In this document: piece after piece, positions 1-7,807 of the stretch
How the letters are laid out: the number at the start of each line of letters is the position of its first letter
How positions within the stretch are numbered: the stretch's first letter is position 1
Origin: a virus
Length of the DNA: 58,955 bases
Virus record (IMG/VR): IMGVR_UViG_3300043776_000546
Coordinates: 1 to 58,955 of that record
Direction: 5' to 3' (one strand)
Position numbers and translations under genes: made by a program
The notes under the pieces: model-generated
The model's input: only the letters and a program-made list of their open reading frames with translations
What the model was told of the DNA's origin: nothing
The model's database searches: none

Positions 1-2883
1 TTCGACAAGTACGACATCCACAAGCGGCCGGTGCGGCTGTACCAGTGGTTCACCGGCCTGGCCTTGAGCGACAAGTTCCTGGTGTTCGCGGGGCTCATTA
101 ACACCCCGGCCAGTTGGAACGAGCGGGCGCGGACCGTCAAGTTCGATGTCGTCTCCCAGATCGAGGACAAGGAGATCGGGTTCTCGGCTGAGGAGGGACA
201 GTTCCCGTACATCCCGGCCAACATGGTGGGGAAAGCATGGCCGATGGTGTTCGGCCTGGCCTACGATTATCCGGCGCTCAAGCTGGACATGGCGGTCCAG
301 GGCACGACCCTCACGGGCGCGGGCATCCTTGCCGGCCTGGAATATCTGTCGCCGCTCTACGAGAACGGCACGAGTTCCGACCACAAGAAACTGCAACAGT
401 TGGCCCTCGAAACGATCCACATGGGCTTCCTGTGGCAAGCGGCAAGCTGCTGGGAAGTGGGCGGCAACGACACCCCGGCCGCGCAGACGAAGATCAAGGA
501 ATACTTGGACGCCGGCAACCAGATCAGCGCGCAGATCGGCGCACAGACCGCGCAGATCAAGACGCAGGAGTTGTGCGCCCAGCAGCGATTGCAACTCCAG
601 ATTTACAACGCCAATCTCGCGGGCACCGGGGCCAATCCGATCCAGGTGCTTGGCGGCGAGGACTTCCCGCAGAACACGCCGCTGACCATCAACATCAACG
701 GCGGCCTGTTCTACGGCCATTTCGAGGGCCAGGCATTCTACGTCAGCGCCAGCATCAATCCGCAGTTGGAGGCCCAGGTCGAAGCGATCATCGCCAACAA
801 CTTGACGGACCAGAAGTACCAGCAGGCGCGGCTTCCGTTCTGCACGCCGCCGCTCCAGAGCCAGGCGCAGGCTTACGATTACCGTGCGCCCGTGCCGTGC
901 GGCACGTCGAACGACTTCTTCAATCCCTGCGAGTTGCGGTCGTATGGCTGGCTGATCCCGCGGCCCACGTCGAGCATTTCGGCACCGGGCAACATCGTCA
1001 TGCAGCAATTCTGGGCGGACGCCGGCTCGAAGGTTGAACTTTACACGACGACGGCTGTGACGTATATCGCGTCGATTACGCCCGGAACCGTGCTGGCGGT
1101 GAAAGCCTTCCAGACGGTGGACGGCGTGCGGCGGCTGACGCTGGTGCCGGACGACCTGTACACGATCACGACGCAGACTTACGGCAGCGTCACGGCCACG
1201 CAGGTCACGTTGAAACAGAAGTTGAGCCAAGTGTGGTTCACGAACGCCAAGGGCGACTGGGTGCAAGGCTGGTCGGACGAGTTGTACGTGACCTTCCAGT
1301 CCTCGGTCGGCCCGAACATCGTGGACATCCTGGAGTACATCATCGACAACTACTCGGCCTTGACCTACGACACGGAGAGTTTCAATTACGTCCGCACGAA
1401 GCTGGCCCCCTTCCCGGCGAACTTCCCGCTCTTGCAACGCAAGAACGTGGTGCAGGTGCTCAAGGAAATTTGCTTCCAGTCCCGGTGTGCGCTGCACCTG
1501 GAAGATAACGTGGTTTACCTGACGTACCTGCCGGAAGAGCCGACGCCTGTGGACACGATCACGGTGAGCGACATCGACGCAGACGCCGGGATACAAGTGG
1601 ACCTGGCCGTCAGGACGGAGGACATCATCACGAAGATGAACATACGCTGGCGCTGGACCAATGTGCCGGGCTTCGAGGCGTCCGCCGAACAGACGCCTTC
1701 CGACCAGTTCATCACGCTCCGCCACAACGTAACGAAGTACGGCCTCTGGGAGCGCGAGTACGAGTGGTACATTTTCAATCAGCCTGACATCGTGCTCAAG
1801 ATGGCGACGTTCTGGCTGATTCGCTTGTCGAGCGCATGGAAGCAAGTGAAGTTCCGCACGTATCTGCACAAGTTGGCGCTGGAGGCGTTCGACTGTGTGA
1901 CGCTCGACGCACCGGGCTACGTTGCAACAGACCCGGTGAAGATGGTCGTCACGAAGGCAGCCTACAATTCGGCGGACAACTGCATTGATATTGAGTGTGC
2001 TACGCCGGTGAAGGCGGGGACCCTGGTGCCGGATGTCTACTACTGGCCCTCGAATCTGCCGGTGACGACGCTCTGGCCGTCGGAGTTGGACATCGACAGC
2101 GGCAATGCAGGCGGCGGCGGCATTGGGACGAACGCCAGCGGACAGCTTCCGGTTGGGATGGTTGGGACACTGGGGATGGTCGGTTTCAATCCGGTCGGCT
2201 TGCCGAACGGTGGAAACGTCACCGTCAACATGCCCCAACTTGGGCCGATTTCGCTGGCCCCTGGCGCGAACTTCCAGAGTTTCCGTCCGCAGTCCGTGAT
2301 CTTCGTGGGTGGTCCGAACGTGGTGTTCACTGGTCCTGCGGATTGGGGCGACCGCACGCCAACGGACCTGGGATTTGTGGCGCAAGCCCTGCCGCTTGCG
2401 CCAGCGTTTGGCGGGATAGCAGCGAGTAGTCGCCCTGTCCTGAATATGCGGACATATCCGCTGCGTGATTCCGAGCCGATGCAAGTCGCAAAAGACCCGG
2501 TGCCGGTCGTGCTTGATCTGGACAAGACGCAGATCGTCTCTTCCGTCGCTGGCGACCATCGGATGGCTTACCTGGCGGATGTGTTCAACATACCGGCTGC
2601 GTCGGACAACGACCCAGGCGGGTTGCGGATTGATCTGGCCCGTGCGCGTGTCATGGACAGCACGCCCGCGGACTCGACGACTACCTGGTCGGATGCGTTG
2701 AATCAGGTGTTCGTGCTGACGGATGGACCGGATGGCGGCACGACCCTGATGATCGACGGGCGATCTGACCAGGGCACGTTGATTCTCACGGATGATGCCA
2801 CGACTGGTGCGCGGTTTGACTTCAAGTACGACACCACCGGTCAGAAATTGGGTGCAGGGACGGCCTTCTTGCAGTCACCTTAA
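1..2883 (+). CDS. Phage tail/baseplate-type structural protein, 5' end outside window
   Basis: The frame is open from the first base, so the true start lies upstream; 960 residues are visible. The N-terminal part is dense in aromatic residues and resembles phage tail or tail-tip proteins, with WFTGLALSDKFLVFAG near the left edge. A middle segment (visible residues about 450-670) has the mixed alpha/beta look of tail hub proteins. It is followed by a Gly-rich linker (GNAGGGGIGTNASG) and a C-terminal domain of about 220 residues that may contact the host or other tail proteins. No enzymatic motif was seen. The gene is followed by several tiny phage-type ORFs. The structural assignment is by general resemblance only; the exact family is not recognised. 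Confidence 0.55.
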   Translation, partial: FDKYDIHKRPVRLYQWFTGLALSDKFLVFAGLINTPASWNERARTVKFDVVSQIEDKEIGFSAEEGQFPYIPANMVGKAWPMVFGLAYDYPALKLDMAVQGTTLTGAGILAGLEYLSPLYENGTSSDHKKLQQLALETIHMGFLWQAASCWEVGGNDTPAAQTKIKEYLDAGNQISAQIGAQTAQIKTQELCAQQRLQLQIYNANLAGTGANPIQVLGGEDFPQNTPLTININGGLFYGHFEGQAFYVSASINPQLEAQVEAIIANNLTDQKYQQARLPFCTPPLQSQAQAYDYRAPVPCGTSNDFFNPCELRSYGWLIPRPTSSISAPGNIVMQQFWADAGSKVELYTTTAVTYIASITPGTVLAVKAFQTVDGVRRLTLVPDDLYTITTQTYGSVTATQVTLKQKLSQVWFTNAKGDWVQGWSDELYVTFQSSVGPNIVDILEYIIDNYSALTYDTESFNYVRTKLAPFPANFPLLQRKNVVQVLKEICFQSRCALHLEDNVVYLTYLPEEPTPVDTITVSDIDADAGIQVDLAVRTEDIITKMNIRWRWTNVPGFEASAEQTPSDQFITLRHNVTKYGLWEREYEWYIFNQPDIVLKMATFWLIRLSSAWKQVKFRTYLHKLALEAFDCVTLDAPGYVATDPVKMVVTKAAYNSADNCIDIECATPVKAGTLVPDVYYWPSNLPVTTLWPSELDIDSGNAGGGGIGTNASGQLPVGMVGTLGMVGFNPVGLPNGGNVTVNMPQLGPISLAPGANFQSFRPQSVIFVGGPNVVFTGPADWGDRTPTDLGFVAQALPLAPAFGGIAASSRPVLNMRTYPLRDSEPMQVAKDPVPVVLDLDKTQIVSSVAGDHRMAYLADVFNIPAASDNDPGGLRIDLARARVMDSTPADSTTTWSDALNQVFVLTDGPDGGTTLMIDGRSDQGTLILTDDATTGARFDFKYDTTGQKLGAGTAFLQSP

Positions 2884-2906
2884 CCATCAACAGGAGGGCC
2901 AAGCCA

Positions 2907-3089
2907 ATGGCCGAGAAATGGATTCAGGGTGCAATCAAGCACCCTGGGGCCTTGAAAGCCAAGGCCAAGCGGGCTGGTGAGAGCCTTTCGCAGTTCATGC
3001 GGGAGGCCCACAAGGACCCGACGACCAAGCGCCAGGTCGCAATGGCGCAAACCCTGATGGCGATGTCCCATCGCCGGAAGGGCAAGTAG
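2907..3089 (+). CDS. Small basic phage protein
   Basis: Sixty residues, Lys/Arg-rich, beginning MAEKWIQGAIKHPGALKAKA. This resembles a widespread tiny phage protein family (MAEKWIQ.AIK.PGAL) often found close to structural genes; its function is unknown. A good ribosome binding site (aggagg) precedes the ATG. It lies 24 bases after the tail gene and probably shares its transcript. Confidence 0.75.
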   Translation: MAEKWIQGAIKHPGALKAKAKRAGESLSQFMREAHKDPTTKRQVAMAQTLMAMSHRRKGK

Positions 3090-3156
3090 CGTCAGCCGGC
3101 GTTCGGTTGACGTGCGTTTTGTTCGATCCTGTTTCTACTGCGAAAGGTTCACTACG

Positions 3157-3345
3157 ATGCAGAACATCGGAGCCCCCGCCGGCAACGGCAAACTCGACAC
3201 CATCCTCGTCCAGGCCCAAGGCGAGACCGGCGATCACGTTGACCGCCAGCCCGCGCTGAGCGAAGCCCTGAAGGACTCCGCCGAAGTCAAGGCCCCCGAG
3301 GTCAACAAGGCCGCCAAGTACGACGGTCAGTGGAAGGGCCTGTAA
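3157..3345 (+). CDS. Hypothetical small phage protein
   Basis: Sixty-two residues, no recognised domain. The ATG at 3157 is preferred over an in-frame GTG at 3112 because gaaagg lies at suitable spacing before it and the N-terminal extension is Cys/Arg-rich and unlike a phage protein start. The protein is hydrophilic, with an acidic middle and a Lys-rich end (NKAAKYDGQWKGL). It sits between other tiny genes at the end of the structural module. Confidence 0.55.
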   Translation: MQNIGAPAGNGKLDTILVQAQGETGDHVDRQPALSEALKDSAEVKAPEVNKAAKYDGQWKGL

Positions 3346-3348
3346 ACC

Positions 3349-3552
3349 ATGCAGGAGATCTGCAAGAACCCTCAACCGACCCATGATGACATGGCGCTGA
3401 TTGCGGCCCAGGGGCGTGACCCCGCGGTTGTCAACCAGGATGTCGCCGATGCCCGCGCCAGCGATCATGCGAAGAAGATGGAGCCAGAGTATCCCGGCCC
3501 GCAGTGGGTCCATGATGACCCCAGCCCGGATCGTGGCTACGCGGGGGAGTAA
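3349..3552 (+). CDS. Hypothetical protein, tandem paralogue of next gene
   Basis: Sixty-seven residues starting 3 bases after the previous stop. Its N-terminal 40 residues (MQEICKNPQPTHDDMALIAA...) align with the next gene (MQAINSPRPTHEDVVLVQSS...). Both share the pattern MQxI-PxPTHxD-L-GR-D-AR. The pair therefore looks like a tandem duplication. Function unknown. Confidence 0.6.
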   Translation: MQEICKNPQPTHDDMALIAAQGRDPAVVNQDVADARASDHAKKMEPEYPGPQWVHDDPSPDRGYAGE

Positions 3553-3555
3553 GCC

Positions 3556-3732
3556 ATGCAGGCGATCAACTCCCCCAGACCAACCCACGAGGATGTGGTC
3601 CTCGTCCAATCCTCCGGGCGTGAGACGGTCCAGCAGGACTTGACCACGGCCCGGAAGGCAGCCGAGGCGATCCGCGCGGAACGTGTGGCAGCCCAGGGTC
3701 CTGACCCTGACTGCCCGGTGCCAATTCCATAG
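3556..3732 (+). CDS. Hypothetical protein, tandem paralogue of preceding gene
   Basis: Fifty-eight residues, read from ATG at 3556, three bases after the preceding stop, to TAG at 3730-3732. It begins MQAINSPRPTHEDVVLVQSS and shares the N-terminal PTH[DE]D...GR...AR pattern with the gene at 3349. The homology of the short product to its neighbour and the tight spacing support it as a real gene. It is the last gene before the terminator. Confidence 0.6.
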   Translation: MQAINSPRPTHEDVVLVQSSGRETVQQDLTTARKAAEAIRAERVAAQGPDPDCPVPIP

Positions 3733-3752
3733 TTGGGAGTCCAGAAGCAGAG

Positions 3753-3792
3753 AAAGGGCAGCCAGGCGTTCGCCTGGCTGCCCTTTTGTTTT
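3753..3792 (+). terminator. Rho-independent terminator of structural module
   Basis: A near-perfect hairpin (aaagggcagccagg, small loop around ttcg, cctggctgccctt) is followed by TTTTGTTTT at 3784-3792. It closes the plus-strand genes ending at 3732. The T-tract is also the target duplication of the MITE-like insertion that follows. Confidence 0.85.
3784..3792. repeat. Left 9-bp target-site duplication
   Basis: TTTTGTTTT directly abuts the left terminal inverted repeat (3793-3814). The same nine bases directly abut the right terminal inverted repeat at 4049-4057. Confidence 0.7.
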
Positions 3793-4048
3793 GGGTGTGA
3801 CCGGCCTTCCGCTCCCCGCAACCCCTTAAATTCACGGGATTTACGATCTGGTGGTTGACCGAATGTCCAATGTTTTGGCCAAACATTGCCGACGAGCGTC
3901 GCGCGGGCTCAGCGATGTTCGGAAGTTCCGACCTATGTTCAACGTCAACCCTCGATTTCTCCGGTGATTTTCAATCCGAAGACACGGAAACACGATCCCA
4001 CACACACCCCAAAGCCCCCAAATTCAGAGCGGAAGGCCGGTTACACCC
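3793..4048. mobile_element. MITE-like non-autonomous element, 256 bp
   Basis: The ends are 22-bp inverted repeats with one mismatch: 3793-3814 (gggtgtgaccggccttccgc...) and 4027-4048 in reverse complement. Both are flanked immediately by the identical 9-mer TTTTGTTTT (3784-3792 and 4049-4057), as expected of a transposition with a 9-bp target duplication. The interior has no convincing gene. It is more AT-rich than its surroundings and carries a palindrome at 3868-3888 (arms caatgttt/aaacattg). Removing the element plus one duplication restores a continuous terminator T-tract. No transposase is encoded here, so mobilisation would need a host transposase; I cannot name the IS family. This accounts for most of the gene-free stretch 3733-4065. 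Confidence 0.65.
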
Positions 4049-4057
4049 TTTTGTTTT
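4049..4057. repeat. Right 9-bp target-site duplication
   Basis: TTTTGTTTT, identical to 3784-3792, directly after the right inverted repeat of the 256-bp element. Confidence 0.7.
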
Positions 4058-4065
4058 GTGCGGTG

Positions 4066-4596
4066 CTACTTCTTGGCCTGGATGCGGGCCTCCGTGACCG
4101 GCTTTCCCTTGGCGATCATGGCGGCCACCATTTCCGCGACCGTGGACGGCCGGGGCTTGTAGACCTTGGCCGGCTGCCGCTCGGGGCAGGCTGCGCACTG
4201 GTCGAGCGTGACCGGGTGGGAGCAGAGGGCCGCCCGGGGATTGTGGCACTTCCCCGCGATCTTGAGTTGCTTTTCGTGGATGAAGACCCCGAGTATCCGG
4301 TGGATGCACTCCGGCCACGCCGGGTGGAACCGCCGCGGGTTCGTGCCGTCGCGGGTGTAGCCGTAGAGATCGCCAGGCTCGCCGGTTGGGAATTCGAGCG
4401 ATCCATCGTCATGGCCGATGGGCCGCCCGCATTCCAACTCACCTTCAGGAATCGCGTATGCCACCGACCGGTAAATGTCGATCTGTGGCCCGTCGTAATT
4501 GAGGAGCACGTTCAACTGGTGCCCGGATTGTTTGGTGCCGGGCATCGGTAGCAGAGTGGGTGGGCAGTCGGTGCAAGGTTGGATGGGCTCGGTCAT
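4066..4596 (-). CDS. Cys-rich protein, shares module with 4593 gene
   Basis: 176 residues. The C-terminal half contains a module of about 80 residues with RFHPAWPECIHR, then AGKCHNPRAALC and DQCAACP, closely matching the C-terminus of the upstream neighbour (RFLPLWPICTLR ... MRCNNP ... CETCP). The pairs of Cys could bind zinc or form disulfides; which is not decidable here. The start ATG overlaps the stop of the upstream gene (ATGA), indicating translational coupling. It is the last gene of the minus-strand block. Function unknown; proximity to the tail gene makes a virion-associated role possible. Confidence 0.65.
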   Translation of the reverse strand: MTEPIQPCTDCPPTLLPMPGTKQSGHQLNVLLNYDGPQIDIYRSVAYAIPEGELECGRPIGHDDGSLEFPTGEPGDLYGYTRDGTNPRRFHPAWPECIHRILGVFIHEKQLKIAGKCHNPRAALCSHPVTLDQCAACPERQPAKVYKPRPSTVAEMVAAMIAKGKPVTEARIQAKK

Positions 4597-5372
4597 GGCT
4601 TACTCTTCACGGGACAGGTCTCGCAGGTTGTGTGCGGCAGACGTTGCCCGAACATGGGCGACTGCGGATTGTTGCACCGCATGATAAGGTCGATGCAGCC
4701 GCAGTTGGCCTTGAGAAAGGCGCTCTGCACACGCAACGTGCAGATCGGCCAGAGCGGCAGGAACCGCCAGGCGTTGTTGGGATCGCGGGCGTAGCCGTTG
4801 ATGTTAGCGGGCGGCTCCCAGTCGTTGTCGGCGTGCGGATAGATGATGGAGCCGTCCGCCTCGAACACCGGCCGCCTGAAGGTCTGTTCCTTGGCAGGTT
4901 CCGCCGGTGGCAGCGTGTTGGCGATGGCCTGCAAGTCTGGTCTTGGTTCTACAGGCGGTGGCGTGGGGGTGGCGACTGGGAAGGTCGCGGGCCACGGAAG
5001 CGGGGTCGGCGTCCAGACGACGCCGCCGATAGGTTTTCCCTTGTCGTCAACCGGGACTGAGCGGTCAGGCTGCTTGTTGACCCGCAGTGTACCGATCTCT
5101 TTTCCGTCAGCATCAACTTGTGGGACGGTCACGAGTTCAAGGGTCTCGGCCTGATTACACGCAAGGCAGTCCTGGATGGTGCCGGTCAAGTGTAAGAGGA
5201 GACAGTGGACGGCGACCCACGGCCGGTCGTTGTGGCTCCCGTAGGAGAGGCAGCGGTAGCCGCAAGGCGGCCATGTCGGCACATAGCGGCCGTCACGCTG
5301 GACCCAGCCGGCGGGGATCGGCGTGTCGGGGTCGGCTTGAAAGGAGCCGTCGTCATTGAAGGTGATGCTCAT
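4593..5372 (-). CDS. Cys-rich protein with two copies of a WP-C-R module
   Basis: 259 residues. An N-terminal module (WVQRDGRYVPTWPPCGYRC ... CLACN) and a C-terminal module (GYARDPNNAWRFLPLWPICT ... CETCP) share the pattern RD-P-WP-C-R followed by C-x2-C. They are separated by a Pro-rich linker at about residues 120-160. The 4066 gene carries one copy of the same module. This suggests internal duplication plus gene duplication. No family is recognised. The gene is coupled to the downstream 4066 gene by an ATGA overlap. Confidence 0.65.
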   Translation of the reverse strand: MSITFNDDGSFQADPDTPIPAGWVQRDGRYVPTWPPCGYRCLSYGSHNDRPWVAVHCLLLHLTGTIQDCLACNQAETLELVTVPQVDADGKEIGTLRVNKQPDRSVPVDDKGKPIGGVVWTPTPLPWPATFPVATPTPPPVEPRPDLQAIANTLPPAEPAKEQTFRRPVFEADGSIIYPHADNDWEPPANINGYARDPNNAWRFLPLWPICTLRVQSAFLKANCGCIDLIMRCNNPQSPMFGQRLPHTTCETCPVKSKP

Positions 5373-5375
5373 GGC

Positions 5376-6494
5376 TTACCCGTACTGGGGCTGCGTGATA
5401 AGGAGTTGGGCCTGCCCATTGGAGGTTTGCTGGCAGATGGGCAGCGTGCTGCCCACGCTACAATGGTTGGAGTAGCAGGTGTAGGTGCCGAAAATCGGGG
5501 CCTCCTCCAGGTAAAGAAAGTAGGGGTGGCCGTCTGGTGTAAAGGACCCACCTGCGATGGAGGCCCACGGGAACTGAACGCCAAGGATGTTTTGGCCCAG
5601 AGGACCGTTGGTGTAGCGGTACTGCAACGAAAAGTTTGCCGAGCAATTCAGGGGCAGGCAGCAGTTCGTGGGCGGGATGAACGGCCAGCCAAATATGGTC
5701 GTTTGGGCGGCGTACCAGGTCTGGATCATGGAGGCCAGGTTGACGAAGGAGGAGCCGTCTGACGATGCGAGGGCTGCCGCCAGCGACATGCTGAGATCAG
5801 CGGCGTTGTTGGCCTTGGTCTTGAGGGCGACGGCGCTTATTTCAAGGAGGCCCCGTTGTGTGCTTATCGCCGCCACCACGTCCTGTTGGGCGTTGACGGC
5901 TTGAATTGCAGCCTGACAGGGTAGCAAGGGCGCTTCTTCACCTTCACATGCGAGATCGCGGGCGTGGCCTAAGCTGGCTAACTTAGCCATTTCAATAACA
6001 ATCTGCGCTTCGAGTTTGCACATTTGTTGCACGGCGAGGGCGTACTGGTAGACGTAGCCTGACGCCTGACTGCCCGCGTTGGTGATGGCCTTCAGCACCG
6101 AGCTACCGGGCAACGGTGGATTCCAGAGGGATTCGGTGCAGCCGGCGACGGTCCAACTGCCGAGGAAGGCCGTGCTCTGGACCGGCTTGACATGGTTGGA
6201 GCAACAGTTCTGGTTGCAGGAGCACCAGCCGGCGGCGAGGGCCGTATTGATCTCGTCAATCGTGGACTGCTTCCAGAGTGGATTGATGGGGCTGGCGAAG
6301 ACGACCGTGTTGCACATGGCCTTCAAGGTCGTCTGCACGGTCTGGATGTCCGTTACGGACCAGCGGTGCGGTGCAGTCGCCAAGGGGATGGCCGCCTGTG
6401 CCGAGCAGCCCGGAGGCGGATTCGTTGCGAGCGTATTGATAGCCGTGACGAGGCCATTCCAGTCAGTAAGATGTTCAACGACAGTGGCAGGCAT
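5376..6494 (-). CDS. Hypothetical Cys-rich protein, possibly virion-associated
   Basis: 372 residues from the ATG at 6494; an in-frame GTG lies one codon upstream. The spacing to taggag favours the ATG. Helical, Ala-rich stretches (about 140-250) are followed by a region rich in aromatic and beta-type residues. Cys clusters occur at WCSCNQNCCSNH, TNCCLPLNCS and YTCYSNHCS. No known domain was recognised. It is transcribed with the two Cys-rich proteins downstream and with the exonuclease upstream, in the minus-strand block next to the tail genes. Confidence 0.6.
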   Translation of the reverse strand: MPATVVEHLTDWNGLVTAINTLATNPPPGCSAQAAIPLATAPHRWSVTDIQTVQTTLKAMCNTVVFASPINPLWKQSTIDEINTALAAGWCSCNQNCCSNHVKPVQSTAFLGSWTVAGCTESLWNPPLPGSSVLKAITNAGSQASGYVYQYALAVQQMCKLEAQIVIEMAKLASLGHARDLACEGEEAPLLPCQAAIQAVNAQQDVVAAISTQRGLLEISAVALKTKANNAADLSMSLAAALASSDGSSFVNLASMIQTWYAAQTTIFGWPFIPPTNCCLPLNCSANFSLQYRYTNGPLGQNILGVQFPWASIAGGSFTPDGHPYFLYLEEAPIFGTYTCYSNHCSVGSTLPICQQTSNGQAQLLITQPQYG

Positions 6495-6503
6495 CACGGA
6501 CTC

Positions 6504-7115
6504 CTAGAACATTTGCAGCAGTGCCCGGTAGATTTCGGCCTCGGCTAAGGCGTCGGCCAGGGCGTCGTGGGCGTTGGCGTTGACGACGTTGAACTTGGCA
6601 CAGAGCGATCCCAACCCCACGCGGTTGAACGGGATCGCCTCGCCACGCATGGCGGCCCGGTCGTTGATGGCGATGGCCAGCAGCATCCCGTCGCGGGCAT
6701 GGCTGAACCAGATGTCGTCGAAGAGCGTGACGCCCAGCCATTCCTTGAGCCAACTCGCCTCGAAGGCCCAGTTGTGCGCCATCGGCACCAGGCTTTTCTT
6801 GAAGGGCAGGTCCAGGCCCTCGAACCATTCGACGAACAGGTCCTTCACCTTGTCCTGGTCGGGGGCATGAAGGAGCAGTTGCTCCATCGGGATGTTGTGC
6901 TTGAACTGTGCCTGCTGCTCGGCCCGCTCGGGGAAGTTGGGCTTGATCTCGGTGTAGAAGGGACGGAGATTGGCCGCGGGCTTCAATTCGGCGTCCAGCG
7001 GCACGCAGGCGACCTGGATGATCTCGTGGTAGCCTGGCCGCCGGCCGGTCGTCTCCAAGTCCACGGACACGAGCAGATTGCCATTGAGATTCAGAAGTCC
7101 GGGATAGGTTTTCAT
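6504..7115 (-). CDS. DnaQ-like DEDDh 3'-5' exonuclease
   Basis: 203 residues of the RNase T/DNA polymerase III epsilon superfamily. Exo I is SVDLETTG (Asp19, Glu21). Exo II is AHNWAFE. Exo III is HDALADALAEA, with the His-x4-Asp spacing of the DEDDh type. It probably trims DNA or RNA 3' ends; it could proofread or recycle nucleic acid. It lies in the minus-strand block with the primase-helicase and a nucleotide hydrolase. A second DEDD enzyme is encoded at 46821. The start ATG has no strong ribosome binding site and follows an intergenic hairpin. Confidence 0.85.
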   Translation of the reverse strand: MKTYPGLLNLNGNLLVSVDLETTGRRPGYHEIIQVACVPLDAELKPAANLRPFYTEIKPNFPERAEQQAQFKHNIPMEQLLLHAPDQDKVKDLFVEWFEGLDLPFKKSLVPMAHNWAFEASWLKEWLGVTLFDDIWFSHARDGMLLAIAINDRAAMRGEAIPFNRVGLGSLCAKFNVVNANAHDALADALAEAEIYRALLQMF

Positions 7116-7137
7116 GGGGGTTTGCTCGGTCGGATGC

Positions 7138-7165
7138 CTCCGGCCCCGCGTGTGCGGGGCCGGAG
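7138..7165 (-). promoter_or_regulatory. Perfect 12-bp hairpin between minus-strand genes
   Basis: Arms ctccggccccgc and gcggggccggag with a 4-base loop lie between the stop of the 7180 gene and the start of the exonuclease gene. There is no T-run after it on the minus strand, so simple intrinsic termination is unlikely. It could stabilise or separate mRNA segments. Confidence 0.5.
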
Positions 7166-7179
7166 CGGCTGGGATTGGG

Positions 7180-7629
7180 TCAGGATTTGCGGGTCTGCCT
7201 TGCGGCCTTCTTCGCCGACCTGGGCCTGGCGTGCTTCCCCGCCTTCCGCCTGACGGCCCTCAAGGCGGCCTTGATAACGGCACGGTAGGTCGGCATGTCG
7301 TTCAGGCTGGCGGGCAACACGCCGCGCTCGATCATCTCTTCGTAGTGGATCAGGGCCATCGCGTTGAACATGATCGCCGCCAGGTGATCCTCGTCCTTCA
7401 ATCCCTGCTGGAACTTCATCAGGTGCCGCTTCAGGGAGGCCACGCACCGGCTGAACGGCATCCCGTTCTCCCAATTGCGCTCGGCATATTTCGCGGCTCC
7501 CATGCGGAGCCAGTGGCCCTGCCGCTCTTCGGCGAAGGGGGAGATCAGGTCGGGCCGCGGCTTGTCGTCCGCGGTGTCGCGGATCGCCATGCCCTTGCCG
7601 AAGGACTGTCGCTTGCCATTGTCAGCCAT
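7180..7629 (-). CDS. dATP/dGTP diphosphohydrolase-like protein (DUF5664, MazZ-like)
   Basis: 149 residues. The core RPDLISPFAEERQGHWLRMG, AAKYAERNWENGMPFSR and DEDHLAAIMFNAMALIHYEE is the signature of the phage DUF5664 family. As I recall, this family includes the dATP/dGTP pyrophosphohydrolase (MazZ) of phages with 2-aminoadenine DNA. The Glu/Asp-rich helices fit the MazG-type metal site. The C-terminal tail is very basic. I chose ATG at 7629 because it overlaps the upstream stop (ATGGCTGA), repeating the coupling one gene earlier; a GTG at 7644 with a better ribosome binding site is the alternative. Many phages carry this family without modified DNA, so it does not prove base replacement. 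Confidence 0.75.
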   Translation of the reverse strand: MADNGKRQSFGKGMAIRDTADDKPRPDLISPFAEERQGHWLRMGAAKYAERNWENGMPFSRCVASLKRHLMKFQQGLKDEDHLAAIMFNAMALIHYEEMIERGVLPASLNDMPTYRAVIKAALRAVRRKAGKHARPRSAKKAARQTRKS

Positions 7630-7807
7630 GCTGTACTTGCTCACGGTCTTCTTCTCCAGGTGCAACTTCGAGGTGATCGCCGCCGTGCTCGTCGGCGAAG
7701 TTCTGGGGATCGTCCGGGAAGGCGTCCACTTCGACTTCGGTGACGGGCCGTGCGAGCAGGATGGAGCGGGTAAGATGGTCAGTGGTTTGGTAGACGTGGA
7801 TCAGCAT
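7622..7807 (-). CDS. Hypothetical small acidic protein
   Basis: Sixty-one residues, acidic, no recognised domain. The ATG overlaps the stop of the primase-helicase (ATGCTGA), and its own stop overlaps the ATG of the nucleotide hydrolase (ATGGCTGA). These two junctions make translation as part of the operon credible even though the product is not recognised. Confidence 0.6.
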   Translation of the reverse strand: MLIHVYQTTDHLTRSILLARPVTEVEVDAFPDDPQNFADEHGGDHLEVAPGEEDREQVQHG

